Positions 16,850-26,146 of a stretch of DNA of 64,000 nucleotides are shown here, one piece after another. A program made the translations under genes and the position numbers. The notes under the pieces were generated by a model that made no database searches, was not told where the DNA came from, and saw only the letters and a program-made list of their open reading frames with translations. The stretch spans positions 434,001-498,000 of the forward strand of contig NZ_SGXL01000001.1 of assembly GCF_004216955.1 (NCBI RefSeq), in the 5' to 3' direction. The DNA is from Fictibacillus sp. BK138 (GTDB taxonomy: Bacteria; Bacillota; Bacilli; Bacillales; Fictibacillaceae). The stretch's first letter is position 1, and each line of letters opens with the position of its first letter.

Positions 16850-17776
16850 GTGGGGGATAATATGAACACAAACCAAAAAGCGATGGAATTACTTGAGGAA
16901 CATAATATTGAAGCTGCTCTAAAACTTTTTCGAAAAGCGGTTCTTGAAAAAAGAGGTGTTCAATCACTTACAAACCTTGCATGGGTTTACTTGCATGAAG
17001 AAGACGAGATTGAAAATGCGCTGACTCTTATTCAAGAAGCTATTAACCTTAATCCGAAATCTCATTTTCCATACAGCTTATGTGGCGAACTTATCTTGAA
17101 AATGGAAAAGTATGAAGAATCACTTCATCCTTTACTCACCTCTATTTCCATTCAGCCAAGTTCAGCTACCTATCATAATCTAGGGGTTGCCAAGTACCAC
17201 CTTGGTGAACCTGCAGAGGCTGCCATGTACTTCGGTCTAGCAGAAGGGAAATCAGATTTCACCTTATTTAATCAAGTGAAATGTTTGATCGTAAGTCGTC
17301 AGTTAGCTGAAGCGAAAAAAATACTAGCCACTTTTAACGAAAATGATGATGATTTTATAGGTGAGGTTGATCTAGCAGAACTATATGCAGAGCTAGAACT
17401 TTATAAAGAAGCGGTTCATTGGTATGACAAAGGGTGGGGAATTTATTATAAACAGCCTGACTGGATTGCATGGTATGTGCATTCTCTTATAAAAACGAAT
17501 CAAAAAATGCGTGCACAGAAGATCATCAATGAGGTCATACAGTTAAAGAAGGAAGAACTCGTTGAAGCATACGAGGAAAAAATAGATGAAGATTGGTCGG
17601 TACAAGATAAACAGCAAAATATTATCCAACTTTCAAATGAAATAAAAGAGTACCAAACGATGATAGAACGGGTTTCTGCTGGCGTGCTTCCTCAACTTAC
17701 ATTTGAACCCTCGCCAGAAACCGGTTGTTATCTCTTTGGTTGCAAACGGCATGGACATCCGGAATACGAAGATTAA
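16850..17776 (+). CDS. Tetratricopeptide-repeat protein
   Basis: A 308-residue soluble protein built of TPR-like helical pairs over residues about 10-235, for example SLTNLAWVYLHEEDEIENAL, then a coiled region and a short C-terminal segment with two Cys (GCYLFGCKRHGH) that could bind metal. Two starts are possible: GTG 16850 with AGGAG 9 bases upstream, and ATG 16862 with GGGGGA close upstream. No enzymatic domain; probably a scaffold. A TATAAT at 16823 could be its promoter -10. Confidence 0.75.
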   Translation: MGDNMNTNQKAMELLEEHNIEAALKLFRKAVLEKRGVQSLTNLAWVYLHEEDEIENALTLIQEAINLNPKSHFPYSLCGELILKMEKYEESLHPLLTSISIQPSSATYHNLGVAKYHLGEPAEAAMYFGLAEGKSDFTLFNQVKCLIVSRQLAEAKKILATFNENDDDFIGEVDLAELYAELELYKEAVHWYDKGWGIYYKQPDWIAWYVHSLIKTNQKMRAQKIINEVIQLKKEELVEAYEEKIDEDWSVQDKQQNIIQLSNEIKEYQTMIERVSAGVLPQLTFEPSPETGCYLFGCKRHGHPEYED

Positions 17777-17848
17777 AATAGGGCATTACGGCTACATCGA
17801 GTGACTTTGGTATGATAAAGATATGTTTGTGATTGGAAGGGTGGTCTT

Positions 17849-18505
17849 TTGGATAATATAGAGATGATTTTGGTGGGGTTTATTATTTTCTTAGATATTT
17901 TCATTGCTCTTCAATATTTTTTGTCTATACGATTTCGTGAGCCGAACAATAAGCACATGATTTTCGCATGGCTTTTTTTGCTAACTTCTTTAGGAATCTA
18001 TTTACCATTCGATTTTTTAGATATGATCGATATTGCTAATTTCTATATGATTATCAGTGTAATGTTTGGTTTATGGCTGGTTTTCGGATTTGTTTATGCC
18101 ATAAGAAATGGAACATATGAACAGGTTCAGAAATTTAAATTACTGTTCTATAGTATTCTAGGCATTTTAATATCTGGTGCTGTAATCTTGTTGATAGGAT
18201 TTTTAATAATATCACCGATTGAAAATAATTTCGGATTAGATAAAGCTATGGGCACATTTTTTCTAATGATAGGTATTATATATGGTGTCATGACATTTAT
18301 AGTAAATGATGAACCTTATAGACTACTTAAGGAACTTAGTATTCCTATATTTTTCTTATTATTTTCTGTTATTTGCTTTTTAGATCACTTTGAAAAATGG
18401 GTAATCATTTGTATATTGGGTGTTTCTCTCTTATGTAACTTGATTGGGAGATTCCTTATACATAGGCATGAGAATAAACCTATACCTATAAATAGAAGAT
18501 TTTAA
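17849..18505 (+). CDS. Polytopic membrane protein of unknown function
   Basis: 218 residues with about seven hydrophobic helices and very short loops. TTG start at 17849 with GGAAGGGTGG upstream. No conserved motif that I recognise. It lies 72 bases after the TPR gene and is closed by its own terminator. Confidence 0.65.
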   Translation: MDNIEMILVGFIIFLDIFIALQYFLSIRFREPNNKHMIFAWLFLLTSLGIYLPFDFLDMIDIANFYMIISVMFGLWLVFGFVYAIRNGTYEQVQKFKLLFYSILGILISGAVILLIGFLIISPIENNFGLDKAMGTFFLMIGIIYGVMTFIVNDEPYRLLKELSIPIFFLLFSVICFLDHFEKWVIICILGVSLLCNLIGRFLIHRHENKPIPINRRF

Positions 18506-18531
18506 AGCGCTGCGATTGCAGTGCTTTTTTT
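18504..18531 (+). terminator. Terminator of the membrane protein gene
   Basis: AAAGCGCTGC pairs with GCAGTGCTTT around GATT, followed by a T-run. It begins inside the stop codon of the preceding gene. Confidence 0.88.
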
Positions 18532-18692
18532 GTTATTTACTAATTTCCACTTTAAAAATGTACCTGTCAGAACATAGTGATTTTCTTTTTTATTTTTCGT
18601 CATGTATCGGATAAGCCCTCCATATAGTAGTAGTAATCATCATAATAGTGGCTTCTAAAAAAAGACTGGCCAGTGATTAGAGGAGGGATCGA

Positions 18693-19520
18693 ATGCTTCA
18701 TATTGTGGCTTGCATTAAGCAGGTGCCGGATACGAAGATCATCAAGATGAACCCGAAGACGAATACGATGGACCGCGCGAGTGCGCCTGCCATCTTGAAT
18801 CCTTACGATGCGCACGCGGTGGAAGAAGCGGTGCGTTTGAAAAAGAGATACGGCGGGACAGTTTCGGTATTGACGATGGGACCGCCGCCAGCTGTAAAAG
18901 CGATCAAAAAATGCATCGAGATCGGTGCAGATGAAGGCTACATGATTTCAGACCGTGCTTTTGCCGGGGCGGACACTTTAGCAACGAGCTATGCACTCAC
19001 CAAAGCAATTGAAAAAATTTCAAAGATAAAACCAGTGGATTTAATCATCTGCGGCAAGATGACAATCGACGGTGATACCGGACAAGTTGGACCTGGTATC
19101 GCACGCCGATTAGACATGCCTCCTCTGACCTCGGTCAACAAGGTAAAAGAGATCAATGTGAAAGAAGGATATGCGGTCGTTCAACGGAAGCTCGAAGACG
19201 GGTATGAAGTGATTCAGTCGACGATGCCATGTTTGATGTCGGTTGAAAAAGAGATCAACGAAGTACCGTATTCCTCGATGACAAACATGCTGAAGGCTGC
19301 AAGGTACCAGCCAATAATCTGGGCAGTTGCGGATCTTGAGGATGTGGAGAGAACGCAGCTCGGGTTGAAGGGTTCGCCGACAATTGTTTCGAAAGTTTGG
19401 GCGCCGACAAAACCAAGTGGCGGAGAGATGCTGGAAGGCGATGCAGCTCAACAGACAGAGAAGCTTCTCAATATTTTGCTAGAGAAAAAAGAACTTTTTG
19501 CGGGGAAGGGAGGGGCTTAA
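18693..19520 (+). CDS. fixA: Electron transfer flavoprotein beta subunit (FixA type)
   Basis: 275 residues. Begins MLHIVACIKQVPDT and has the ETF-beta signature around ICGKMTIDGDTGQVGPGIA (AMP or second flavin site) and the recognition-like segment before MPCLMSVEKEIN. With FixB it forms the soluble flavoprotein dimer of the FixABCX complex, which in known systems splits electrons from NADH between quinone and ferredoxin or flavodoxin. First gene of a tight four-gene operon, with AGGAGGG upstream. Its sequence is noticeably more GC-rich than the AT-rich gene before it. Confidence 0.93.
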   Translation: MLHIVACIKQVPDTKIIKMNPKTNTMDRASAPAILNPYDAHAVEEAVRLKKRYGGTVSVLTMGPPPAVKAIKKCIEIGADEGYMISDRAFAGADTLATSYALTKAIEKISKIKPVDLIICGKMTIDGDTGQVGPGIARRLDMPPLTSVNKVKEINVKEGYAVVQRKLEDGYEVIQSTMPCLMSVEKEINEVPYSSMTNMLKAARYQPIIWAVADLEDVERTQLGLKGSPTIVSKVWAPTKPSGGEMLEGDAAQQTEKLLNILLEKKELFAGKGGA

Positions 19521-20546
19521 GTGAACTTTGAGGAATACTCAGGTATTTGGGTTTTTATCGAGGTGAAGGACGGAGAAGTTGTGCCGGTTTCGCTGGAGCT
19601 GCTAGGAGCGGGAAAAGAGCTTGCGGACAAACGCGGGACTGAGCTCGCAGGCGTTTTGATCGGAGAAAACGTGACACATCTAACAGACTCTCTTTTTGAA
19701 TATGGAGCGGACACCGTCTACGTGTATGACGACGCGATTTTTAAAGATTACCGGACAGAGTCGTACATGAAAGCGTTGCTGGAGTGCTGTCAAAAATACA
19801 AGCCGGAAGTGATTTTGTATGGGGCGACGTCGACGGGTAAGGACTTGGCAAGCGCGGTCGCGACAGACCTTCCGACGGGGCTCACGGCCGACTCTACCAT
19901 TTTGGACATTGAAGAAGATACAGGCTTATTGCTTGCGAGCCGTCCGGCGTTTGGCGGGAACATCATGGCTACGATTCTTTGTAAAAAGTACCGGCCGCAA
20001 ATGGCGACGGTCCGGCCGAAAGTGATGAAAGCATTAACACCAGAACCTGGGCGTAAAGGTAAATTAGTAGAAGAAACAGCTTCTTTAAAAGAGGAAGATA
20101 TCCGGACAAAGGTGCTCGAGATCGTCCGGCACACGACTCAAAAAGTGAAAATAGATGAAGCAGATATTATTGTCGCTGGCGGAAAAGGGTTAGGCAGTCC
20201 GAATGGTTTTCAGCTCGTCCATCAATTAGCTGAGACATTAGGCGGTGCGGTTGGGGGAAGCCGGGATGTAGTAGAAGCGGGTTGGATCGAACATCATCAT
20301 CAAGTTGGACAGACAGGAGTAACAGTTACACCTAAGATTTATTTTGCAATCGGTATTTCAGGTGCCATTCAGCATATTGTTGGAATGCAGAACTCTGGTC
20401 TTATTATCGCAATCAACAACGACCCCGAAGCTCCCATTTTTCAATCGAGTCACTACGGAATCGTAGGCGATGCCTTTGAAATTGTGCCACTTTTAATCGA
20501 ACAATTTAAACAAGCGTTTAATAGAGAGGCGGTCGACCATGTCTGA
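19521..20546 (+). CDS. fixB: Electron transfer flavoprotein alpha subunit (FixB type)
   Basis: 341 residues, GTG start directly after the fixA stop with GGGAGGGG upstream. The N-terminal domain pairs with the beta subunit. The C-terminal FAD domain has the ETF-alpha signature GGKGLGSPNGFQLVHQLAE, GGAVGGSRDVVEAGW, QVGQTGVTVTPKIYFAIGIS and GAIQHIVGM. Its end overlaps the start of fixC by 8 bases. Confidence 0.93.
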   Translation: MNFEEYSGIWVFIEVKDGEVVPVSLELLGAGKELADKRGTELAGVLIGENVTHLTDSLFEYGADTVYVYDDAIFKDYRTESYMKALLECCQKYKPEVILYGATSTGKDLASAVATDLPTGLTADSTILDIEEDTGLLLASRPAFGGNIMATILCKKYRPQMATVRPKVMKALTPEPGRKGKLVEETASLKEEDIRTKVLEIVRHTTQKVKIDEADIIVAGGKGLGSPNGFQLVHQLAETLGGAVGGSRDVVEAGWIEHHHQVGQTGVTVTPKIYFAIGISGAIQHIVGMQNSGLIIAINNDPEAPIFQSSHYGIVGDAFEIVPLLIEQFKQAFNREAVDHV

Positions 20547-21834
20547 AAAATTTGATTGTATAGTTGTAGGGGCAGGTCCTGCCGGCATTTCCTGCGCGTA
20601 CGAACTGGCGAAAGCGGGAGTGAATGTTTTATTAATTGAACGCGGTGAATATCCAGGTTCGAAAAACGTAATGGGCGGCGTCCTCTATCGAAAAATGATG
20701 GAGGATGTGATCCCAGAGTTTTGGAAGGAAGCACCGCTCGAGCGGCCGGTCGTGGAACAGCGGTTCATGATGATGGATAAGGAGTCGGCGATCACCGTCG
20801 GCTATAAAGGAATGGAATGGGGACAAGAACCGTACAACAACTTTACGGTGCTGCGCGCGAAGTTTGACCAGTGGTTTGCGGGGAAGGCTGTTGAACAGGG
20901 GGCTTTGCTGGTTAATGAAACAGTAGTTTTAGAGTGCATTGTTGAGGATGGAAAAGTGGTCGGAGTTCGGACTGACCGCCCTGATGGCGATCTTTACGCG
21001 GATGTTGTGGTACTGGCTGATGGCGTTAACTCTCTTTTAGCCAAATCGCTCGGCTTTCATAAAGAGTTCAGGCCAGATGAAGTAGCACTCGCCACCATGG
21101 AAATCATTAAACTAGACAAAAAGACGATTGAAGATCGTTTTAATCTGGAAGAGAACCAAGGGACGACAATCGAGCTCTTTGGTGACGCGACAAAAGGAAT
21201 CCTTGGCACCGGATTTTTATATACGAACAAAGACACGCTGAGCCTTGGGGTTGGCTCACTTCTATCTGGGCTCATTAAGCATAAGATTAAACCATATGAA
21301 CTTTTAGAGTATGTGAAGAATCATCCGATGATCCGTCCTTACATCGCTGGCGGGGAGCCGGTTGAGTATTTGGCGCACATGATTCCGGAAGGCGGATACA
21401 AATCAATGCCTAAAGTAGCGGGGAATGGTGTGCTCGTCGTTGGGGATGCGGCTCAGCTCGTGAACGCGATCCACCGGGAAGGCTCGAACCTGGCGATGAA
21501 GTCAGGTCAGTTTGCGGCTGAAGCGGTGCTACTCGCTAAAGAGCGCGAAGATTATTCAGAGGCTACTCTCAACCATTACAAAACAAGATTGATGAGCAGT
21601 TTCGTCGGTCAGGATATGAAGAAATACAAGGATTCGACCCACCACTTTGATAAGTTCCCGCAGTATTTTGAAAAGTACATTCCGATGGCGAACAAGGCGA
21701 TGAGCCAGATGTTCACGGTTGATGGCACGTCGAAGTGGGATAAACAGAAGAAGATTTGGCGTGATGTGGGGACGGCTGGAGAGAAATTGAAACTAGCTCG
21801 TGATGCATACCGGGCGTGGAAGGTGATGAAGTAG
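20539..21834 (+). CDS. fixC: FixC, FAD-dependent ETF:quinone oxidoreductase-like protein
   Basis: 431 residues. N-terminal FAD fold with VVGAGPAGISCAYELAKAG, a GSKNVMGGVLY motif, and a second flavin contact GNGVLVVGDAAQLVNAIHREGSNLAM. FixC takes electrons from the FixAB flavoprotein and passes them to the quinone pool at the membrane together with FixX. Overlaps fixB by 8 bases and abuts fixX, so the four proteins should be made in equal amounts. Confidence 0.94.
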   Translation: MSEKFDCIVVGAGPAGISCAYELAKAGVNVLLIERGEYPGSKNVMGGVLYRKMMEDVIPEFWKEAPLERPVVEQRFMMMDKESAITVGYKGMEWGQEPYNNFTVLRAKFDQWFAGKAVEQGALLVNETVVLECIVEDGKVVGVRTDRPDGDLYADVVVLADGVNSLLAKSLGFHKEFRPDEVALATMEIIKLDKKTIEDRFNLEENQGTTIELFGDATKGILGTGFLYTNKDTLSLGVGSLLSGLIKHKIKPYELLEYVKNHPMIRPYIAGGEPVEYLAHMIPEGGYKSMPKVAGNGVLVVGDAAQLVNAIHREGSNLAMKSGQFAAEAVLLAKEREDYSEATLNHYKTRLMSSFVGQDMKKYKDSTHHFDKFPQYFEKYIPMANKAMSQMFTVDGTSKWDKQKKIWRDVGTAGEKLKLARDAYRAWKVMK

Positions 21835-22128
21835 ATGAGCGAAAAGAAGTGTCAGACCATCGAAGAAAAGCAGTATCTCGTTCGTTTTAACGCAGACACG
21901 AAATCACATCTCACCGTTATGGATGCCGATATTTGTTTGAACCACTGTCCGGATAAAATCTGTACGATTTTTTGTCCGGCGGAAGTGTATAAATGGGAAG
22001 AGATTCGAATGCATGTCGGTTATGAAGGCTGCCACGAATGCGGAAGCTGCCGAATTGGGTGTCCGCATCAGAATATTAAGTGGGAATATCCAAAAGGCGG
22101 GCATGGGATTGTGTTTCGGTTGGGGTAA
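21835..22128 (+). CDS. fixX: FixX ferredoxin-like protein
   Basis: 97 residues starting immediately after the fixC stop. Cysteines sit in CLNHCPDKICTIFCP and CHECGSCRIGCP. The second group is a standard [4Fe-4S] motif; the first is a partial one, as usual in FixX and in the iron-sulphur domain of ETF-quinone oxidoreductases. It completes the FixABCX set. No nitrogen-fixation gene is nearby, so its role is probably in redox balance rather than nitrogenase supply. Confidence 0.93.
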   Translation: MSEKKCQTIEEKQYLVRFNADTKSHLTVMDADICLNHCPDKICTIFCPAEVYKWEEIRMHVGYEGCHECGSCRIGCPHQNIKWEYPKGGHGIVFRLG

Positions 22129-22179
22129 AGTTTCCTGAGATAAGAGGATATTTTTAAACAGATGTTTAAATCTAATTTG

Positions 22180-22208
22180 AAAAAAGCACGCAGAGACGTG
22201 CTTTTTTG
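22180..22208 (+). terminator. Terminator of the fix operon
   Basis: AAAAAAGCACG and CGTGCTTTTTT form a perfect stem around CAGAGA. Confidence 0.93.
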
Positions 22209-22265
22209 ATTTGCCTTGTAAATTTTATGGCTTAGAACAGCATATCTATCGTCTTTAAGAGGTAC

Positions 22266-22408
22266 TTTGAGCGAAAAAGGAAGATCTTGAGCGAAACGAA
22301 TGGTATTTTGAGCGTAGCAAGAGAATCTTGAGCGAAACTCGGCGTTCTTGAGCGAAACTCAACGATTCTGAGCGAACGTGTAATAGATAAAAGAACACGT
22401 ACCGTAAA
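22266..22408. repeat. Array A3: 20-21-nt units with core TTGAGCGAAAC, plus constant tail
   Basis: Five units of 20 or 21 bases begin TTGAGCGAAA or TTGAGCGTAG and are followed by a constant segment (22369-22408). That segment recurs at 26251-26290 and 58745-58783 and contains ACGTGT and ACACGT, able to pair. The array lies between the fix terminator and the convergent gerC stop codon. Confidence 0.85.
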
Positions 22409-22455
22409 CTGCATCAAAACAATAATTAAGCTAACTGTTAAAATCGACAACCTCT

Positions 22456-23574
22456 TTATTTAAGGATCCCCGTCTTCTCAATCGCTACTTTAACGCGCGT
22501 GTTTATCTTGATTTCAGGATACGTTTGCCCCCAGTCAAGAGCTTTCCAAGCAGCTGGATCTGTTTCTTTTAGTTCTCGTCCAATTCCCAATACATCACTG
22601 TTGGCTTTTTGTGTTTTTTTCATGATCGATTGAGATTTTTTCGTTAAATCCCGAGAAATGGTTTCTTCTAACTCTTTGATCTGCTTTGGGCTTATTTTTT
22701 CGGTTATGGGATATTGATGAAGAAATATTTTAAGGTCCAAATTAATATCAACCCTTGGTTTTCCTGCAGCATCTTTCGTTAAATTAAACTTCCGCTTAGA
22801 CTTTATAATCCTATAGGAAACTTGATTATTTAATTTCTTTTTATCATTTAGATAGGTTTCCAAATCGACAAGTTCCCCATAATTATCCATAATCAATAAA
22901 AGCAGGGAACATTCTTTTAATGAAATCATCTGTCCGGAATAGGCATTATCACTGATTAAACCTGCTCCCGAAACTAAGATATCTTCGCCTTTTTTTTCTA
23001 AGATAGGGAGGAGAAAATCTTTTCCTTCTTCATTAAAATAAGTAAATAATGTGTTAAGGGTTCCTTTAGTAACTGTAGAATTATCTTCCGCAGCTTCAAT
23101 AATTTCATATAAGCCAAAGGCAACAGGGTTTGTGCCGATCTCTTTTGTTGATAAGAGTTCACTCGCTTCCACACCCTTTACAATCGCTACTTTACTTCCT
23201 AAATAGGGATCAGGAACACGATAGAAAAAATCGAGATAGGCGTTTAAATTTTTCTTTGCGAAGCTTTCTCCGAGCAAAATGATTCGTGACTTTGAAGCGG
23301 TTAAAGGACCTGTATAATACGTTCTTAATTCACGGTATGTATCTTCTAAAGAATAACCCGTAGCAGAAGACATCTGATTTTTAAAGTCAAAAAAGTTTGT
23401 TCCCTTTGGTATGATGTTAAGCACTACGATCGTAGACTTTATCTTATTATCCTCTAAATCAAAACTTACACCGTTAATCACTTCTTGGTCCACAATTAAT
23501 TTTTGATCCCAGCAGCCGGTCAGCAGAGGGAATATGAACAACAGAGTGATTATTTTTTGATTCGTATTCTTCAT
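22456..23574 (-). CDS. Ger(x)C-family spore germination lipoprotein
   Basis: 372 residues with lipobox LLTGC near residue 21, followed by WDQK, the usual start of mature GerC proteins. The N-terminal domain (to about 190) and the longer C-terminal GerAC domain are both present, ending in the conserved PEIKINTRVKVAIEKTG region. It forms the C subunit of a GerA-type nutrient receptor in the inner membrane of the spore. Start overlaps the end of the B-subunit gene by 4 bases. Confidence 0.93.
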   Translation of the reverse strand: MKNTNQKIITLLFIFPLLTGCWDQKLIVDQEVINGVSFDLEDNKIKSTIVVLNIIPKGTNFFDFKNQMSSATGYSLEDTYRELRTYYTGPLTASKSRIILLGESFAKKNLNAYLDFFYRVPDPYLGSKVAIVKGVEASELLSTKEIGTNPVAFGLYEIIEAAEDNSTVTKGTLNTLFTYFNEEGKDFLLPILEKKGEDILVSGAGLISDNAYSGQMISLKECSLLLLIMDNYGELVDLETYLNDKKKLNNQVSYRIIKSKRKFNLTKDAAGKPRVDINLDLKIFLHQYPITEKISPKQIKELEETISRDLTKKSQSIMKKTQKANSDVLGIGRELKETDPAAWKALDWGQTYPEIKINTRVKVAIEKTGILK

Positions 23575-24632
23575 CCCTTTATCCCCTTCAGTTTAGCGAT
23601 TATGAGTAACAGTGCCGGAAAGATAAATACAAAGATGATATTTAAATAGATCATGATACTAGACAGTGATTCTGTCATAGTTAAATTTATAGGCAACAAA
23701 CCTAAGCATAATAAAATGAAAGAAAGTAAATACACTGATTTTTTCCTCTGAATCGAAAATAATTTCTGGACACCAAGGCTTGCATTAAAAAGTTGAATAA
23801 CCAGTGTGGTCGATATAGGCACAATCCAAAACGAAAGAAAGATAATATCAATTCTCTCAACGAATTCAAATGACAGACCTCGAAAAAGATATAGTAACGG
23901 CGCTTGAATAAGGCTGAGTTGCACGCCGCTAAATGAAATTACACATGTGATGAATAAGAATATATACAGCATAAGGGTAAATAAATTGGCAATCGAGAGA
24001 ACCATTAAGCTCTTCTTAGGATTTTTTATAAATGGCATGATGAACAAAATGAGCTCAAAACCAATAAGTGAAACGAATGCATCAGGGCTTGCTTTTATTA
24101 TTTCTGTAAAGCTATTTGAACCTACAGGCTGCAGTCTTCCAAAGTGAATATCTTGAGGGTAGACCAGAATAAGTAAAAAGATCAGGACGATAAACCAAAA
24201 TGAAAAAAAGAGAAACGATCTTGAAATCGTCAGTATTCGTTCCTTCGCAATATAAGATGTTGCGATCAGCAGCATTAAGATGATCGCCCATCTCGGTGTC
24301 TGATGAAGGATCCATGTGTTGATCACATCTGTAACAAGGATCATGAGCAGCAGGGAAAACGAAATAAAATATAGCACATAACTGATGTTAACGATTTTTC
24401 CTAAAACATTTCCGAGCAGTCTAAGGTTGAGTTCATAAAACGTTTCCTTCGGTGACGTTCTGCTTAGTGCCACAAGTACAATGATGATTCCTTGTGCCAA
24501 AACTCCGGCGATCAATAGTGACATCCAGCCGTCTTGCTGCACATGGTTATACAGAATATAGGGCAGACCGAGGATACCGATACCGATCTGGGCTTGTATG
24601 ATTAAGAAAAATAAATTCTTATTCGTGAGCAT
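23571..24632 (-). CDS. GerB-family spore germination permease-like subunit
   Basis: 353 residues with ten membrane helices, of the amino acid/polyamine transporter superfamily branch used in germinant receptors. The N-terminus KNLFFLIIQAQIGIGILGLP is the family hallmark and forms part of the ligand site. I start at ATG 24632 (AGGA 5 bases upstream); an ATG at 24653 adds seven basic residues. Both starts overlap the end of the A-subunit gene. Confidence 0.93.
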   Translation of the reverse strand: MLTNKNLFFLIIQAQIGIGILGLPYILYNHVQQDGWMSLLIAGVLAQGIIIVLVALSRTSPKETFYELNLRLLGNVLGKIVNISYVLYFISFSLLLMILVTDVINTWILHQTPRWAIILMLLIATSYIAKERILTISRSFLFFSFWFIVLIFLLILVYPQDIHFGRLQPVGSNSFTEIIKASPDAFVSLIGFELILFIMPFIKNPKKSLMVLSIANLFTLMLYIFLFITCVISFSGVQLSLIQAPLLYLFRGLSFEFVERIDIIFLSFWIVPISTTLVIQLFNASLGVQKLFSIQRKKSVYLLSFILLCLGLLPINLTMTESLSSIMIYLNIIFVFIFPALLLIIAKLKGIKG

Positions 24633-26022
24633 TCGTATCCTGACCCTTTCCATTTTTAGGATGTTTGTTTAGGAATGATTCAAATATTTCAGGTGCCTCC
24701 ACATAAACTTTCCCAGCAGAAGTCAGTTTAACAAGGTGTGTCGTAAACACCATCAATCCGAATGCAATTCCAATAAAGCCAAAAATAGCCGCCAGGAAAA
24801 TTAATGGAAAACCCATGAGTCGCATGCTTGTGCTCATTTCCCCGATTGGAATGACAAAGGATGAAACGGCTGTAATCGCGATGACTACAACCATGGTGTT
24901 GGAAATAAAATTGGTTTGAACAATTGCCGAACCAATTACGATAGCCCCTACAGTCCCTATCGTTTGTGCAATGGCTGACGGGAGTCTGACCGAAGCTTCC
25001 TTTAACAATTCCAAAACAATTTGCATCATGACCGCTTCAATAAGAGGATGAAACGGGACGTTCAAAACGGAAAGCTTGAGTGTATAAAAAGTGCTCACCG
25101 GTAAGATCGCAGAATGATACGCATTAACAGCAATATAAAAAGCCGGGAGTGTCACCGACATGATAAAAGCCAGTAATCGCAATGAATAATAAAAAAAGTT
25201 AACGAACCAGCGGGAGTTATAATCTTCAGGGCTTCTTAAAAAAGAATAAAAAGATATAGGCGTAATTAACGCAGATGGTTCATGCTCAAGAAAAATCACA
25301 GTATTCCCGTTTAGAAGATTAAAGACTGCCCGATCCGGTCTTTCCGTTCGTAAGGATTGCGGGAAGGGCGAATACGGATAATCTTCAAGAGCCTCTTGTA
25401 TCTGGCGGGAGTTAATGAGATCATCATTCTTGATTTTTTCCAATCTGCTCTTGATCGAATGAAGGACAGTCGGATCCGCCTTTGACTCGAGATAACATAT
25501 CGCAACTTCAACATTTGTTTCCGATCCATAAGTTTGATACTCCACTTTAAACTCTGGTGTTCTGAGTCTTTTGCGAAGCAACGATATATTTGTAGCGGCG
25601 CTTTCCACAAAACTATCATGTGCGCCCATCGTTACTTTTTCGTTCAATGATTCATTGATCGCACGTTTTTCATCCGATAAGGTCGCAATGGAGTAGGCAA
25701 TGTTGCAATTTTCCGTTAGTAAAATGGTATTACCTTCCGCTAAAGAACAGCTAATGTCTTTAAATGTTGTCATGATAGAAAATTGTTTAGTACCTAATGC
25801 ATTCTCGATACTTTTGGATTCTTGTTTGTTGATCGGACTGATAATATGGAGTTCAATCGATTCCTTATCCGTCATCGTATCAAGATACAGAAGAATAATA
25901 GCTTCACCATGAAACGTTAACTTTCTTCGTTTTAAATCCGCCGTTTGCTTCATTTTTTCTTCTATTATTTTTAAGTTTTGCGTTAGATCCGAACTAAGGA
26001 ATTCATTGTGGGATTCGGCCAT
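24619..26022 (-). CDS. GerA-family spore germination subunit A
   Basis: 467 residues. The N-terminal soluble part (about 1-260) has the family features GAHDSFVESAATNISLLRKRLRT and GNTVIFLEHEPSALI. The C-terminal part has four to five membrane helices, with the PFHPLIEAVMMQIVLELLKEASVRLP block. It is the first gene of an A-B-C receptor operon, so the host makes endospores. The germinant cannot be read from sequence. A CATACTA element at 26053-26059 fits the -10 of forespore sigma G promoters. Confidence 0.94.
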   Translation of the reverse strand: MAESHNEFLSSDLTQNLKIIEEKMKQTADLKRRKLTFHGEAIILLYLDTMTDKESIELHIISPINKQESKSIENALGTKQFSIMTTFKDISCSLAEGNTILLTENCNIAYSIATLSDEKRAINESLNEKVTMGAHDSFVESAATNISLLRKRLRTPEFKVEYQTYGSETNVEVAICYLESKADPTVLHSIKSRLEKIKNDDLINSRQIQEALEDYPYSPFPQSLRTERPDRAVFNLLNGNTVIFLEHEPSALITPISFYSFLRSPEDYNSRWFVNFFYYSLRLLAFIMSVTLPAFYIAVNAYHSAILPVSTFYTLKLSVLNVPFHPLIEAVMMQIVLELLKEASVRLPSAIAQTIGTVGAIVIGSAIVQTNFISNTMVVVIAITAVSSFVIPIGEMSTSMRLMGFPLIFLAAIFGFIGIAFGLMVFTTHLVKLTSAGKVYVEAPEIFESFLNKHPKNGKGQDTNAHE

Positions 26023-26052
26023 ATGGCATCCATCTTCTTTCTTTAAAGTCGA

Positions 26053-26059
26053 TAGTATG
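26053..26059 (-). promoter_or_regulatory. Possible sigma G/F -10 element of the ger operon
   Basis: The minus strand reads CATACTA, identical to the sigma G consensus -10, 31 bases before the gerA start. No good -35 is seen at the usual distance, so this rests on the -10 and the known forespore expression of ger operons. Confidence 0.35.
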
Positions 26060-26100
26060 CAGTATTGACGTGAACGCAGGTGAATATTCTATGAAGAGGT

Positions 26101-26140
26101 GATTCATAAGGGGAAATCCGATCTTATGAATCATTTTTTT
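26101..26140 (+). terminator. Orphan plus-strand terminator upstream of gerA
   Basis: GATTCATAAG (26101-26110) and CTTATGAATC (26123-26132) form a perfect 10-bp stem followed by ATTTTTTTG on the plus strand. Both neighbouring genes are on the minus strand, so it would stop antisense transcription leaving the ger operon. Confidence 0.7.
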
Positions 26141-26146
26141 GTTAGG

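Noticed and set aside
22232-22450. Minus-strand open frame through array A3
   Set aside because: It arises because the repeat units lack stops in that frame. Similar false frames run through arrays A4 (26003-26311) and A6 (58546-58855). None has a ribosome binding site.
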